Positions 24,101-36,007 of a stretch of DNA of 64,000 nt are shown here, piece after piece. Position 1 is the first letter of the stretch; each line of letters begins with the position of its first letter. Position numbers and translations under genes: made by a program. The notes under the pieces were generated by a model. The model ran no database searches. It was given only the letters and a program-made list of their open reading frames with translations, and had not been told where the DNA came from. Origin of the DNA: Halictus rubicundus (taxonomy: Eukaryota; Arthropoda; Insecta; Hymenoptera; Halictidae); contig NC_135151.1 in assembly GCF_050948215.1 (NCBI RefSeq), forward strand, positions 23,744,720 to 23,808,719, given 5' to 3'.

Positions 24101-27100
24101 TCGGGGTAAATTCAACTTCTTTTAAACTGTGAATTCACTGTTCATTTCTGTATCTAGAGGATGACATTTGCTGTTCTAAAGTTACAAAAATTTCTTTAAA
24201 CTCCTAATAAAAATTCGGGCTTTGCATGTACTAAATTATTTAAATTTTGTTGGATACTCTGGCGATTGCAACATTCCAATCAACGTGTTAAACATAAAAC
24301 ATAAGATCCCCAGTCTAATGTTTAATCTCCACCCCTTGTAATCAGTATTAATATTTACATTTCGTGGTTAGTGCACATGTTTGTTATTCATTGAACACCA
24401 AGTTAAACCATCTGAAATATTACCGTGTCAATAACGAGCAAGAGGATCGAATCTTCTGATACCGATTTTCGAAAACTTACAGTGACTCGATCACATTTCT
24501 CAAAAAATTTCCTTTCCGATCAATCGAAAATCCTTCGCTAGTTTTCGCGACCGTGTCGGCGATACCGTAATCGCTGATCGTTTTAATTTTAATCGCGCTT
24601 CGTTAGCGATTTAATGTTTCCCGCGGCAGTCGACCTTCTCGAACGCGAGGGTACTGCAATACTGAGGCGAAACAGTGAAATGTACGTGACTATAAGCGGG
24701 CGGATCGGTCTCTATCTGAACGGAGCGCGTGCTGTATAACAGTTAATAACGCGGTTCTTCATAAATTCAGGTGCAGCTGAGCGTACGCGTTCACATACAC
24801 GGAGGCGTAACGCGCGCGATTCTTTCGGGGCACTATTACCTGCGTTATCTCTGTTCAAAGCGTTATCCGTTTGCATTAGTAGATCTCGCCGGTTGTGTAA
24901 TTAACTGTGTAAGAATGTCCGTATCACCGACAGATGCTCCCGGTCTCATGTTTGCTTCGCGGTTCTCTTTTTCTTTCTCCCGTTTTCTCTCCTTTTTTCT
25001 CAGATACCAATATTTAATACACGCCGGTTGCTATGCATAATCCTCACTGGGAAACCGTCTTCGCCGCGCGTAATAATTCCGACTCGGTTGCTAATAGGGT
25101 TTTTAATTGGTCCTAGACGTACCCCTAGTTCCGCTTTTTCCACAGAGCGTTCGCCGCGTATCGTCGCTTGAATCTAACGAGAAATTTTACCTGCTCCGCT
25201 CGGTGGTCAGAGGCTGTAACGTCTTCGCCGGCGAAAGAAAACAGTGAAAGTCATCGCTGAACGATGTCATTGCTCGTTGCAAGCGCGATATACGATGTTT
25301 TCGTTTGCGCGGAATTCGTCGAACGAATCGCGGTATTTCACCAAGAGATAACAGCGACGGAAAGACACGCGCTTCCGGAATTTTACAAACGTGTCAATTC
25401 GGCGATTCGAGGAGGCCAGATAACGACAGATAATAGGATCATCGTTCTCTTACCTGTTCGATGGGCTGATCGGAGAAATGAACTTTCTGCTGGTTGGAGT
25501 TGAACATCTTCCGGTGAGCACGCTTGAACTCCTCCATTAGCTGCAACAGAACGAAACGTTGCAACCACCTATGTGTGTAGTCAATTGCGAGAAATTATCG
25601 GCAGCGGACTCGCTCGAATGTGGTTTGATTATCGTCGCCGCTTAATGTTACTTTTACTTCTCGATTTAGAGGCGAGGAACGGAATTGATCGGAGACGCAG
25701 CAAGAACACGGTGAAATTGCAAGTGCATCGCCCGCCCGCCGCCCCGCGCCTCGCCGCGTCCACGGTACGGTTGTAGTAAAGCTCGAGCCCACCTCTGAAT
25801 ATCGTCGTTTGCAACGCTCATACACGAAAGTTCGATCGTTTGCAACATCGCGGCAATAATTTTTAATTAGATCAACTCTCTCTCTCTCTCTCTCGACTCA
25901 TTATTTCCCCGGGTCTTTACAGCCTCGAGGCCCCGGCTCGATGTGATGTTTCCTCTGTTCGAGCGCGCGCTTGGCTCGTACTAATTAATAAATAGCCGAA
26001 ACATATCTGTACACGATAAACGAGATTAGTAATTAAACGCTGATCAGACTCGTGTGTGGAATTGAATTTATTATATAGTCGTTTGGCGGTCGTAAACGAG
26101 TTTATGTACACAATTAAAAACAAAGAAGACGATTTCAAAGTGCTTAACAACTCAATTGTGACGATTGAATAAATGTCAATTATTGTAATAATTAATTAAT
26201 ATTTTTATAGTACTGTTCATCGAATATCATTCAGTGTTTGTTACAGGGTTCTTACCCCATGCTGTACTAAATAGATTTATGTCATCATTTCCCACGAAAG
26301 CACCTTTATAATTTCAGTAATTGTAGAATAAAAAATCGGCATTACAAGAGATATTGTAAATCGTGATTTTTATGAGATTGAAGAAATATAAATACCTTAT
26401 CATGGGTGACCTTCTGTTCTTGCGCCCTGAGCGCTTCTGGGTTCTGTGGCTTGCGTGCTTCTTGCGTCTTCTCCTTCATAGCTTCTGCTTTCGCGAGGTT
26501 TATACTCCTCTGAAAGCACACGGAAAACTGATGTGTATCGATGATGGACGAATGCCGATTGCGCTACTAAAACGATTTGTTATTGATATGCTGAGATCAC
26601 GTCGCCCAGGACTGTACTATACCGCAGCTGTTACTATCGACTACGTGTACAGTAAGATTATTTCGCGACAATGAGCGAAGCAAGGTAAGAGTTCGCGATG
26701 AGTCTACCTTCTTGGAAGACAATATCTATTTAAGGGAACGTTATCTCGAAATATGACGTAAAAGATACCGTAAACAGAGGCAGAGAATCATTGTTTCACG
26801 CGTTCGTCATGCGAGTTGCCAAACTTACGCAGTATCGTCGTGCGAAGAAAGCTGAAACTATTTTTTGTTTCTACATCATCGACGCATGCACTCTGTGCTT
26901 TTGAATAATAAATTGCAGACCATGATTCTTGAAGAGATAGACAGGCAGCGTAGGCGCGTTTAACACTACACAAGAAAGCGTGACTAACTTGGTGAATGAC
27001 TGATAATTTCACTTTTCAAACTGCAGTACTCTAGGTATCGAGACAACGATGATTCAGACAACGCGTCCAAGTGTAACAGATTAATGAAAGTATGGAGTGT

Positions 27101-30100
27101 TAATCATTACGAGAAGATAAAAGAGACTTTATGAGTTATTCGTTGAACGGAGAGGTCGTTGTACAAATTGCCTACGCAACCTTCGTGTCGTTTATCTTGT
27201 AGAAAGTCCCATTTACGATTCGTCGCTTCGTCGATAACCAAGAAGACTGACGGGGACTAATTCGTCCAGAATCTAGGATACTGATATTAATCGAGGATAG
27301 ACATTCAAAGATACAAATATCTCAACCCCTTGAGGACGACTGTCTATCTGCATCTAATTCCTATACATCTAAAAATAATAGTTCATTTACTTAAATGATG
27401 ACCAGTACACACTTTTCTTTTAGTTCTCTAAGGAAAATATCCTTCATACTTTTACAACATCTTGATAGTCACCTTGGTGAGAAATCTTAACAACTCTAGC
27501 CATACTAGCTATGACAACGCTACATATACATATCTAGAACTACGTTATGTCTACTGCTAGAAAAACACACACACACACACACACAAGAAAAAAGAGGAAA
27601 TAAAAGGTAAAGGATTTTCAGAATTAATAAAAGGTACAAAGAATGAGAACTTGTTTGAGTATAGAATTTTCTGCTCCAATTGTTTCTTTCTGTGTGAAGG
27701 ATAAAAAAAAAGTAGCTCTAAAATAAGTACTATTTTAACGGTAAAAATAAGACAGACAGGCGAAACCATTTCAACTAACTACTGCAAATCATACGAATAG
27801 AATAGATTAGAATAAAACGTGATATCGAAAGAGGTACATTAGCATGAGAGGATGGATTGAACGGAACAACATGATAAACAATCTGTCCTTTCTACCATTC
27901 TTACAATCTCACGCTCCTATCTTTGTCCACTTAACGTTTAAGACTTCCTAATCGTTTTTCACGTACTATACTGATCATCGCTTTTGAATGAATCGTACGT
28001 GGGTTTGGCTATCTTGCTCTATTACAGATAGCTGACTCAAGCTATCAAGCAGGCTGTGGATCTTCGTAAACGTAGAGTACAATAATTTTTTGAAAAATGT
28101 TGGGCTGGATAAGGTAATCGCGGACAGCGGGCAATGACTGTCAGTATTATTATTAGAAAACGGCACGACTTAAGTTTTTAAACAACAAAGTTTAAAAACA
28201 AGCTTCATTTGGTTTTTAGCGTGATAGATGTAATGTCTGTGCAGAATATGTACAGATAAATGTGCTACGAGTACAAAAGTCTATACTTATATTTTATATG
28301 AATATTTTTGATTTATCCGTTTAATCAATCGGTTTTATCAATTAACGTATATGCCGATCAACGAAGGAAAAAGAAGAAATCAGAAAAATATAAAGAAAAA
28401 ACTTATGAAAAGATTAAGCTTAAAGGGAGAAACTAAACGATCGAATCTTTCTGAGAACGATGATACCGACATAGACGAAACGGAAAATAAATGTAATATT
28501 TGCTACTATTTTGGCCAGGACAATGAAATGTATGGTTGCGGTGTACCTCTTGCGGCCTTTGAACCCTCTCGGAATGCTTCTGGTGGGTGTCCAGGGTGTC
28601 CCAAAAATGTTTCAAGGCAGTAGAACGTTTTTGGAGCACCCTGTACACGCGAAAACTGTAAGCGTTCCTGAACCACCATTGTACGCAAAACGACCATTAT
28701 TAGCCAGAGGTGTGGGCAATGGTAGTCCTTTTCATTTTTCCAAGTTTGCTCGAGCGACCGCCATTGCCCCATTCTCCCCTACACCTATTGCCACTGTTCT
28801 ACCGTTTCCTTTGGATTAAAAGAAATGCAGGTTTGCACGAATACCGGTAATTTATTCGGAGGAGTAGTTGTGCGACTACTTGTTGGTTTCACAAAAGAAA
28901 ACTGCCGCACTCGTACCTGCTGTGCCCGCCTCTGCAGTTCTTGCGTTATGGCAGTGCTCAAGTCGGTGCAGGCGATCGGCGACGTCCTTGTGGCACAATT
29001 GCGGGGTGCCGGATGCGTCGTAGCTGGCGTGTCATTGGGTTTATTGGTCCCGGTTGTGGCTGCCGTCACCGAACCATAAGAGACTGTCGACGGTGGCTCG
29101 CAGGAGGACGTTGACAATGACGACGAGGTCGAGGCAGAGTCCTTGCTGCAGGACGACTCCAAGCTCGACTCGGTTTCCGTTGAGCCTGTGCTGCCCATTG
29201 ACATCGTGCTGCCCATTTGCATGCCCATGGCGTTCATTGGTTTCGTCTCTGCGTGAACATCGTTCTACCGTCGGTTTATCATTCGTATTTTCAAAAGTTT
29301 GCAACGCAGCACGCTTCTCCGCTACATAACTCCGCTACATAATTTCAAACCGGCCGGATCGAATGTTAAAAAATTCATGTGATTCGCGGCATAAAGGTGT
29401 CTGGAGAATTTTATAATAGAAATATATACTTTTTTAACACGTTAACACTTTGCTTTAGGACATCGAGCTTGACTTGTTACGAAGATTTCGAATAGAATTC
29501 ATTAAACGTGTAAGATATTAATTTTCTACAAACAGGTATAAAATTCTATCTTTCCGACGTTGATGTTTTTCCAGTAGAGAAAATATAGACATATAGTAAA
29601 TATCAATTTACTCTCTCTCTCTCTCTATCTCTTTCAGATGCTTTTGTACGACGGAATTGTAATCGATGTAGCCGTAAAATAAATTGTAGTGCAACGAGTT
29701 CGGAGCCTATTTTGTGTATCTTTCTGTTGAAGCCGGTATTTAAATAAATTTTCCCGTTTTTTCTGTAACTATCAATCTTTTCAATTTCGTAATGTAAGGA
29801 TCTTACGATATTTCTTAAATTTGAGTGACTAACACGGCCTGCACCAAAAGCTTATTGTCAGCGAATGTTGAATATCGTCATTAGGACATGAACATTCTTC
29901 ACATAACTCCGCGTATAATGTATTAGCTTCGTTTTTTGTGTCGCGCAAGTAGACAATTGACTACATGACACGCGCAACAAATTTTGTAATCTGAATTGAC
30001 GTATCAAATTTTATCATCGTCCTCGACGAACAAATACATCCAGTTGATCCAGTTATGTAATCAGTCACGATAAGGTTTGTTTGGTTGAATAAATATTTCC

Positions 30101-33100
30101 GCTTAATTCCAACGATCTTAATCTACTTCTGTATCTCTGACCGTTTTCTATCAGAGAACGTTTTGATTTCACCACACAGAGCTGACCATGTTTTGGCTTT
30201 ACCTTGCTGCGTTCTTGAAATCTTTTTTCCACGCAATCAACTTTAGTTGTGTCCTTGTTTTGTAAAGTTAGTTTTGTGTTTGAGAAAAATGTATAAGAAA
30301 CTTATTACTGGATTGCGGATTTTTGCGTAAAACGAAAATTGTCTGCATTCATTAGAAGGTACAACTCATATCTTCTTTTTCATTGAAATTAGAAAAATAT
30401 GCTAGAGGACAAAGCTGAACGCGTTAATACTCTTTTAGTGAATGCAGTTTTTCGCGAATTTAGGTCAATTTCCAAAATCCACAGATTCTTAGATCTTTCG
30501 ATACGTTTTTTTTTTCTGCGTCAACCGATTTCAATGGCTCGAAAAAAGCTCGAAATGTCGGGCCGTTCGATCGGATTTGAAAAAAGTGATACTGTTAAAA
30601 GGGCGTTCGAACACTGTCGTGTAGCTGATCCGAAGACTGCAGCAAAGATGGCAAAAGCTGATCAGCAAAGTCGTCGACTTCGAGACAAACCTGCTGGCCA
30701 TTTATAAGACAATGGTGGCGGTGGTGCGGGCGGGCAGACAGACTGATGCACCTCTACCGTAGTCACCGTTTTCCTGTCTCCTTCGTTCTGCATGCCGTTT
30801 TCCTACGAACACCAGAAGAAAAGTCATCAAATTTGTCCAGGTGTAGCAGAAAGAAAGATCAACAGCCTCGCGATCGTTTCTCTTTTTAATTGAATGCTCC
30901 GAAGGTGTATCGTAGAGCGATCGTCACGCTAATTCGATCGGAAGATCGAAGCCGATTATGATGGCAGTATGTAGAAAGCGCCGGTTAAACGTGCATTATA
31001 ATTACCGAAGAACGAGTTTCTTTTCGATTCCGTGACGGAATTCCGTTTCGGGAATTGTTTGCATTCGCGAAAAACGTTCACGGTTGAAGGAGCCAGCGAG
31101 AGTTAGAAAGCTTCTTCCTTACTTTGGATCCGTGATACGGAGGAATGTCGTCGGCCGGCCCGTCGTAGATGTACTCCTGTTGTCTGCAGTTGTCCCGGCG
31201 ATAAGCTAATCGACGATTCGCCTCGTCCCGCGGGTTCGCGTCGAAATCGTGGACCTCGTAATCGATTCGAGGCGCCACGGGGTCGTAGAGGGGCTCGTTG
31301 TCGATCTCTTCGTCGTAGCTGCGCGAATTCGGGTGACCTGGCCCGGCCATGTGCCTGTGATTTTGGTTCTGGTTTTGATTGATACGGATCACCGTGGTGT
31401 TGTTCGGCTTGCGGGTCCATTCCTGCGCCTGCAAGTCGATTCAAACGATTTCTAAATACATACCGCGTTATTCCAAAGAAAGATTATATACATACATATT
31501 ACATATGTATGTAATACGTTGGTACCTACACACCTATATAGGGATTCAAACTACTTTCCAAGTATTTCTACTATACACGCTTTCTCTGTTTCTGAACTAC
31601 CGAACTTCTGATCTTATTCAAATTTTACGCACTGCGTGTCCAGTTAATAGACTGTGAATTTTACAGATTTATCATATTCGCGATTTTCTTTACAATTAGT
31701 AGGACAACGAGTCGTTGAATTAAAGATAAAATTTGTCGTTTCTTCACACGATAATTAACACGTTCTCGTAACATGGTGCTATGCCTACCATCGATCACTT
31801 GCAAGGGTCAAAACATGTAATTTCATAGCAAGGTTAAGACTGGAACATACATTAGCAACGAAAGAGTACACGCGAGAACTAGTAGTACATGCTAGTCTCT
31901 TATTTATCGACAACAAAAGGAAATAGTTTTTGACAATGTATCGGCCTGCAATGAAAACATCGAGTAGCTTGACCGAAAGGTCAGGTAACATTTTTCTGTC
32001 ACCTTAAATTAGTTTAGTCGGTGTAGTTGCTATTGTGAATTCGACATGTATGTACCTGGTCGTTGTGCGGCCATTCCGACGAACTGCAACTGCTCGTGGA
32101 CAAGGCTAGCGGGCAGCAGATCCTAGAAAATCCGAAGACACATGGTCGAATGAGTTTTCATCGGTGATTACACGCGCTACTTTCTAATTTCCAATTAAAC
32201 GACGCCGCGAGGAAGCACGATCAACCGCGGCGGCTCTAGCACAGGATGCAGGTTCGTGAGCCCGCGAAGAATTCGTCGTGCTCGATACTTCGAGATTATT
32301 ATCGCGAAATGTCCTATTAATAGAAAGAACGACTTTCTCCCGAAGTAAATCCATCGATGCCACTTGATAACAGCGTGTAACGAGAAAGATATGTATCCGG
32401 AGCCGTAGAGTGGTCTCGCTCTCGCTTCCCTACCGAACGAACGTTTAATCGATCGTTCTTAACGAGAACTACGTACAATGCCCCACAGTTTTCTGATCCT
32501 GTAACTGTGCGCTACCTTTGATTAAATTTCGTCATTCTACATCTCCCCAGATAATTAACGTTTATCCGATCGGAAGCTCGTTAACATTGATTATCGAATT
32601 TTCTATGCATTCCGATGAATAACATAACATTACTGCGCAGTTCAAGTATTATTTCCAATGTTTTCGGCCCAATTATATTCGAAGAGGGTACATTCACCCT
32701 TTGCTGAGGATTCTTTCGAAATACTATGAATATTTTCCTCGGGCAATTGGATTGCGTGTCAAAGTTTTAAATAATGGGAGCAACGTATACTGCTGATCTT
32801 TTGTTCTGCATACGATTAAATGACACGTTTGCAACTCCAGGAGTTAGATGCAAAGTATGCGATGCTATCGCTGCGTCGACATTCGTCCTCAAAGGGTTCG
32901 GAATAGTGTTACAGCATATTTGTCAGCTAACACCAAACACGTTTCACGAATTTTAACCTTTCAGGGGCACCATCGCCTAATCATCGATTTCCTTTTGTAC
33001 AATCGACTTTGCGTAACGTTACAGATGCTACCATTACATGTGACGTAGTTCGACTCCTTTATAGTTTCGTAATTATTTTCAAGTTCTAGAAAGTAAATCG

Positions 33101-36007
33101 TGTACACGACTTCATGTAATAAATGCTGAAATACTGGTCGTTCTTCAGGATTAACACTAAACCTATCACCGCCAGTCAAATAACTTGGTATTTTAACGAT
33201 TACTGAAATTACAAAGATGCTTCCATCGGAAACGATTCGGTCTTCGTTCAAGCGCATATAACAAAGATCGCGCGAAATTTAAGTAAATTTATTCTTGTCA
33301 TTTTCAAAAGCCGTTTTTGTCAAACGGCCGTTTCTGTCAGTTTTATTGCTCGCCAGGTTTACCGTTAGGATACCAAGGAAAGACGAAGTGTTAAAACGCA
33401 AAAGTTCTGGCAATAGTGCTACCGGTCGACCGTTGCGCGTCGGTTCCATTGTAGTTGGCAGCATTATTGCCGATCGAAGCGATAGAATATTAAACCACCG
33501 GGGGAAGATTGAAAATCTGCATTGGCTCAGGCTCGCATCTTTTTCGCGACTAACCTCCCGTTTCGGTTGCAGGTATCTTCGCGAGGGTATCGATGGTGCA
33601 TTCTGGCGTCGTGCTGATGCTGCGGCGAGTAGGAAGAATTCTGCTGAGGTTGCGGACTGGCCGCGGCTACGCTCGACGTTTCCGAGTCGTAGCCACTGGA
33701 GCCTCGGGTCCACAGCGGCTCGGGACAGTCGTAAAGGTGATTTGGCGTGGGTCGTTGCACTATTAGGTCGAGAATGGCGGAGCTTCTCATTACCTCGATG
33801 GCTCTTTCGAACGGAAGATCGGTGAGTCGTTGCCCGTTGCACCAAACGATCACGTCGCCGGCTTTCAGCCCGGCAGCCCTCGCTGGCCCGTCGTCTCTGG
33901 TACCCTGAATCAATTTTCGTTACGTTAACTCTGCTGATCGATTGCTAGCCTTTCGTCCGATATACCTTCTCGTCAAAGTTTACTCAGCGGACAAATTTTC
34001 ATCGAGCGTAAAGAACACGTTTTTACGTGTCTTTGAATTCTACAGGATTTTTCGCAACATTTCGTACTTCGGGTTAGAAAAACAGTCTGTCTCCATGGTA
34101 TAAGAATATTCTATTTTTGCCGTACACTGCAGTTCACCGTTTTAACATGTGTTCGAGAGTTAGTCATTTTTGGTTGAAACCCAGAAAACAACTACGATCC
34201 AAAAATAATAAAAGCGTGACTATCGAGTCTCCTACCGGCTGCTCGGCTGATTAACGTGCAATTGGTTGTTGCATGTTGATTCAACAGTTTATATCGTACC
34301 AAAGACAGAAAATTAAGTGTCACTTCGAATAATGTGTAAGTACACCGCGGATTTGATGCATCTATCGTCAAAATGGGTGGCTGCAGTTTGAACTAGTAGA
34401 AGAATTGAACGAAATTAAAGATCGAAAGAAATTCGTAAGTGGTTTCAGCGGATACGAAAAAATGATTAATTGTTAATAGAATCTCGGACTACCTGGACAG
34501 TGAGGCCAGGCACGATGCCTCTGCATACTCCGCAGCCTAATCGTCCCTTCTCTCCAACGAGGATCCGAATCCTAACTTCGGTGCTAGGCACAGCTCCCAC
34601 ACCGGTCTCGTTGTACTGCAATTGTTGCTGTTGTTGTTGTACCATGTGCCAGGTCACCGGGTCATTCGGATTGCTTTGCGAATCATAAAGTACTCTTTAT
34701 AACGAGAAAAGGATCGTCGGAGCGAATCGTTTAACAACTCCACTGTTTTGACGACTGATTGGTACTTACTCTTTCACAGGTATCATTCCCACGCCTGAAA
34801 GAAAAAACAGAATCAACGAATGTTCGGAGCAGGTAGGAAGACGCTGAACAACGAGCTGAACAGGTTAAATGCCGAATCTCAACACGAATACCATAAATAA
34901 TCGCAAAAACCTGATAATTACTTCGAATCTTGAGGACGAGCACTTGCTGATTTTTTGCCAGAAGCGCAACTTCCTGATGGACGGCGTCCTCCACCGGATA
35001 CCCGTTCACCCTTATAATTTGATCACCGACCTGAAAGCAAGACAGACAGCCGGTGAAACCATGCGAAATAGAGCGGAGATGGGTTGCTTAATGGCAAAAT
35101 CGATTCGCCACGGTTCCCGTAAATTCAATTGTTTACAGTTCGTCAACAAGGGATTGCGAACTGCTACAATTTTTCGACAACCGCAAGGACCTTTTTTCGC
35201 ACATCTTAGAACGGTCGTAAACACAAAAATGTGCCACGCAAAATGGCACGATGTTCGATGTTCGGATTCGAAGAAAATGTTGCAACTTGAAATTTAGTTT
35301 TCATTGGTTTCTCGTTTAGCAATCGTTGTTTGAAAAATAGGATATTTTATACCTAATATATGTAAATGCGAACAAAATGTGATTTTAATTGCAGGAAAAT
35401 TAACATTTAGATGGAACTTTCGTAATGCTGGTTCAAAGATGCTTCAGGCGGACAGGACAGTGCTCGCGGACACCACACTGTAGGTACATATATAAAGAAA
35501 ATAAAAATCTGAGTTCTACGAGCCCGGACACTGTAAGGTTTCAAGAGAATCTATTAAAGATTCAATTGGAAATGAGATTCTTTTTCAGCACTCGAGGTCT
35601 TCAGCTTCTGTAACGTTTCGAATTCAAATTCTGCGAAGTGGATCGTTCGGAGGTGTGCGGAGCTTTTTTTCTTTTCGTTATTGGTGAGCAAAAAGAAGGG
35701 TTTACGAGTTGGCCGTATATTTTTTACAGTCTGTAATAACGACCGCGAGCATATTACGAGCAGACCCACCCTTAATCCATTCCGATGGGCTTCTCCTCCT
35801 GGCTGCACGTCGCTCACGTAAAATCCAGCGGCGTATTCACGACCACCGCGTAGAGAGAAGCCGAATCCTGATGCTCCACGCCGTCTTAGCCTCACGTTCC
35901 TGGTCACACCGATGACGGCCATCCTGCCGCCTCCTGTTGTGTTCCCAGGACCGCCACCGGTCGATGGTACCATGACGGCACTGGGCGTGCCGGAAGAACC
36001 ACCGGAC
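20936..36007 (-). CDS. USH1C: Harmonin (USH1C) homologue, two-PDZ scaffold; 5' end not found
   Basis: Thirteen - strand exons with matching GT-AG sites and phases: 36007-35770, 35030-34922, 34794-34770, 34673-34493, 33904-33555, 32122-32056, 31428-31123, 30802-30691, 29248-28917, 26509-26396, 25540-25454, 22256-21582 and 21103-20936 (TAG 20938-20936). They encode about 920 residues. PDZ1 (visible residues about 37-115) has the ligand loop GFGFSLRGG and VGDQIIRVNGYP. The linker VGMIPVKDNPNDPVTWHMV closely matches the harmonin-specific IGLIPVK..PDEPLTWQYV segment. PDZ2 carries GRLGCGVCRG and AGLKAGDVIVWCNGQ. A poly-Q/Ser-rich middle, a charged helical segment (LMEEFKRAHRKMF) and a Pro-rich exon follow. 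Harmonin organises cadherin-based links and actin in microvilli and sensory protrusions. The first visible exon begins with the last base of a split codon, so at least one exon lies further upstream. Confidence 0.88.
21582..22256 (-). CDS. USH1C: Harmonin exon: proline-rich region with Gly-Thr repeat
   Basis: 225 codons between acceptor TTATTAG and donor GTAGGT. Contents in order are EQEKRVLNN, a PPAPPAPP tract, a Ser/Lys segment with VEMQSIESFKLKE, a GTGTGTGTGIGIGNGTG repeat encoded by a hexanucleotide array near 21900-21950, and a conserved-looking end (KVAIRIGAYEGE; SKLDFLSQQARP; VSRLQNELAATLQRSNLRRK). The Pro-rich tract could bind SH3, WW or EVH1 domains. The long + strand frame over the same bases is its mirror image. 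Confidence 0.85.
22257..25453 (-). other. USH1C: Harmonin intron (3.2 kb)
   Basis: The intron between exons 25540-25454 and 22256-21582. Two + strand open frames (about 22324-22806 and 23468-23926) are stop-free for 150-160 codons but show no domain or splice logic and I treat them as chance. Nothing else is supported. Confidence 0.6.
28351..28560 (+). pseudogene. Relic of a transposase C-terminus with a zinc-knuckle start
   Basis: A basic Lys-rich stretch (NQKNIKKKLMKRL) leads into an acidic run (ENDDTDIDET) and then NKCNICYYFGQDNEMYGC. This layout of basic, acidic, then CxxC.....E.....C resembles the C-terminal tail of pogo/CENP-B-like or piggyBac-like transposases, which end in a PHD-like zinc-binding segment. 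The match stops after the first cysteines, where the sequence becomes unrelated; a MITE remnant lies 40 bases on. No catalytic domain is present. The identity is moderate inference. Confidence 0.4.
28592..28643. mobile_element. Palindromic MITE remnant (CAGGGTG... ends)
   Basis: Starts CAGGGTGTCCCAAAAATGTT and ends with the complement of CAGGGTGCTCCAAAAACGTT, so the 52 bases are nearly one imperfect hairpin. TA follows the right end. The ends match those of the full MITE at 47234-47609, of which this may be a collapsed or internally deleted relative. Confidence 0.65.
28917..29248 (-). CDS. USH1C: Harmonin exon: Met/Ser/Thr-rich linker
   Basis: 110 codons between acceptor TTCACGCAG and donor GTACGA. 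Low-complexity Ser/Thr-rich sequence (MNAMGMQMGSTMSMGSTGST) ends in a helical ITQELQRRAQQ that continues into the next charged exons. The neighbouring exons fit in phase. Confidence 0.8.
29249..30690 (-). other. USH1C: Harmonin intron (1.4 kb) with a dispersed-repeat copy
   Basis: The intron between exons 30802-30691 and 29248-28917. A short CT tract lies near 29612-29633. The part around 30445-30540 is a diverged copy of a repeat also present near 56650-56745. Confidence 0.55.
30445..30540 (+). repeat. Diverged dispersed repeat, copy A
   Basis: Shares ordered blocks with 56650-56745: ATTTAGRTCAAT, CCAAAAT-C-CAAAGATTCTTA, a short TCTTTC block, and GCGTCAACCGATTTC. Both copies are in the same orientation and differ by indels and a T-run. 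This suggests an old interspersed element of unknown class. Confidence 0.5.
32123..33554 (-). other. USH1C: Harmonin intron (1.4 kb)
   Basis: The intron between exons 33904-33555 and 32122-32056. I see no gene, RNA or repeat in it. The small introns 33905-34492 and 35031-35769 also hold nothing recognisable. Confidence 0.55.
33555..33904 (-). CDS. USH1C: Harmonin exon: second half of PDZ2 and Ser/Gln-rich linker
   Basis: The exon opens with GTRDDGPARAAGLKAGDVIVW, the beta and helix core of PDZ2, and runs to LDLIVQRP. A disordered stretch follows (SSVAAASPQPQQNSSYSPQ) with His and Arg clusters. The donor is GTTAGT. It is preceded by exon 34673-34493, which carries DPVTWHMV, a Gln run (QQQQQQLQ) and the start of PDZ2. 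Confidence 0.88.
34770..34794 (-). CDS. USH1C: 25-nt microexon of harmonin
   Basis: Acceptor TTTCAG and donor GTAAGTA enclose 25 bases. With split codons on both sides it supplies SVGMIPVK plus the first two bases of Asp, exactly the conserved linker after PDZ1. Skipping it would shift the frame, because 25 is not a multiple of three. Confidence 0.85.
35770..36007 (-). CDS. USH1C: Harmonin exon: Gly-rich N-terminal segment and first half of PDZ1
   Basis: The acceptor CCCTCAG precedes 36007, and the donor GTGGGT starts at 35769. The exon gives 79 complete codons: a Gly/Ser/Pro-rich lead, then VRLRRRGASGFGFSLRGG and YVSDVQPGGEAHRNGLR, ending inside the PDZ fold just before VGDQIIRVNGY of the next exon (35030-34922). 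Confidence 0.88.

Larger units (their letters stand above)
26510..28916 (-). other. USH1C: Harmonin intron (2.4 kb) with transposon debris
   Basis: The intron between exons 29248-28917 and 26509-26396. It holds a short CA tract at about 27566-27585, a truncated transposase C-terminus at 28351-28560 and a small palindromic MITE remnant at 28592-28643. Confidence 0.6.

Noticed and set aside
33279..33845. 188-codon - strand and 176-codon + strand frames
   Set aside because: They overlap the PDZ2 exon in other frames; the PDZ2 reading is unmistakable.
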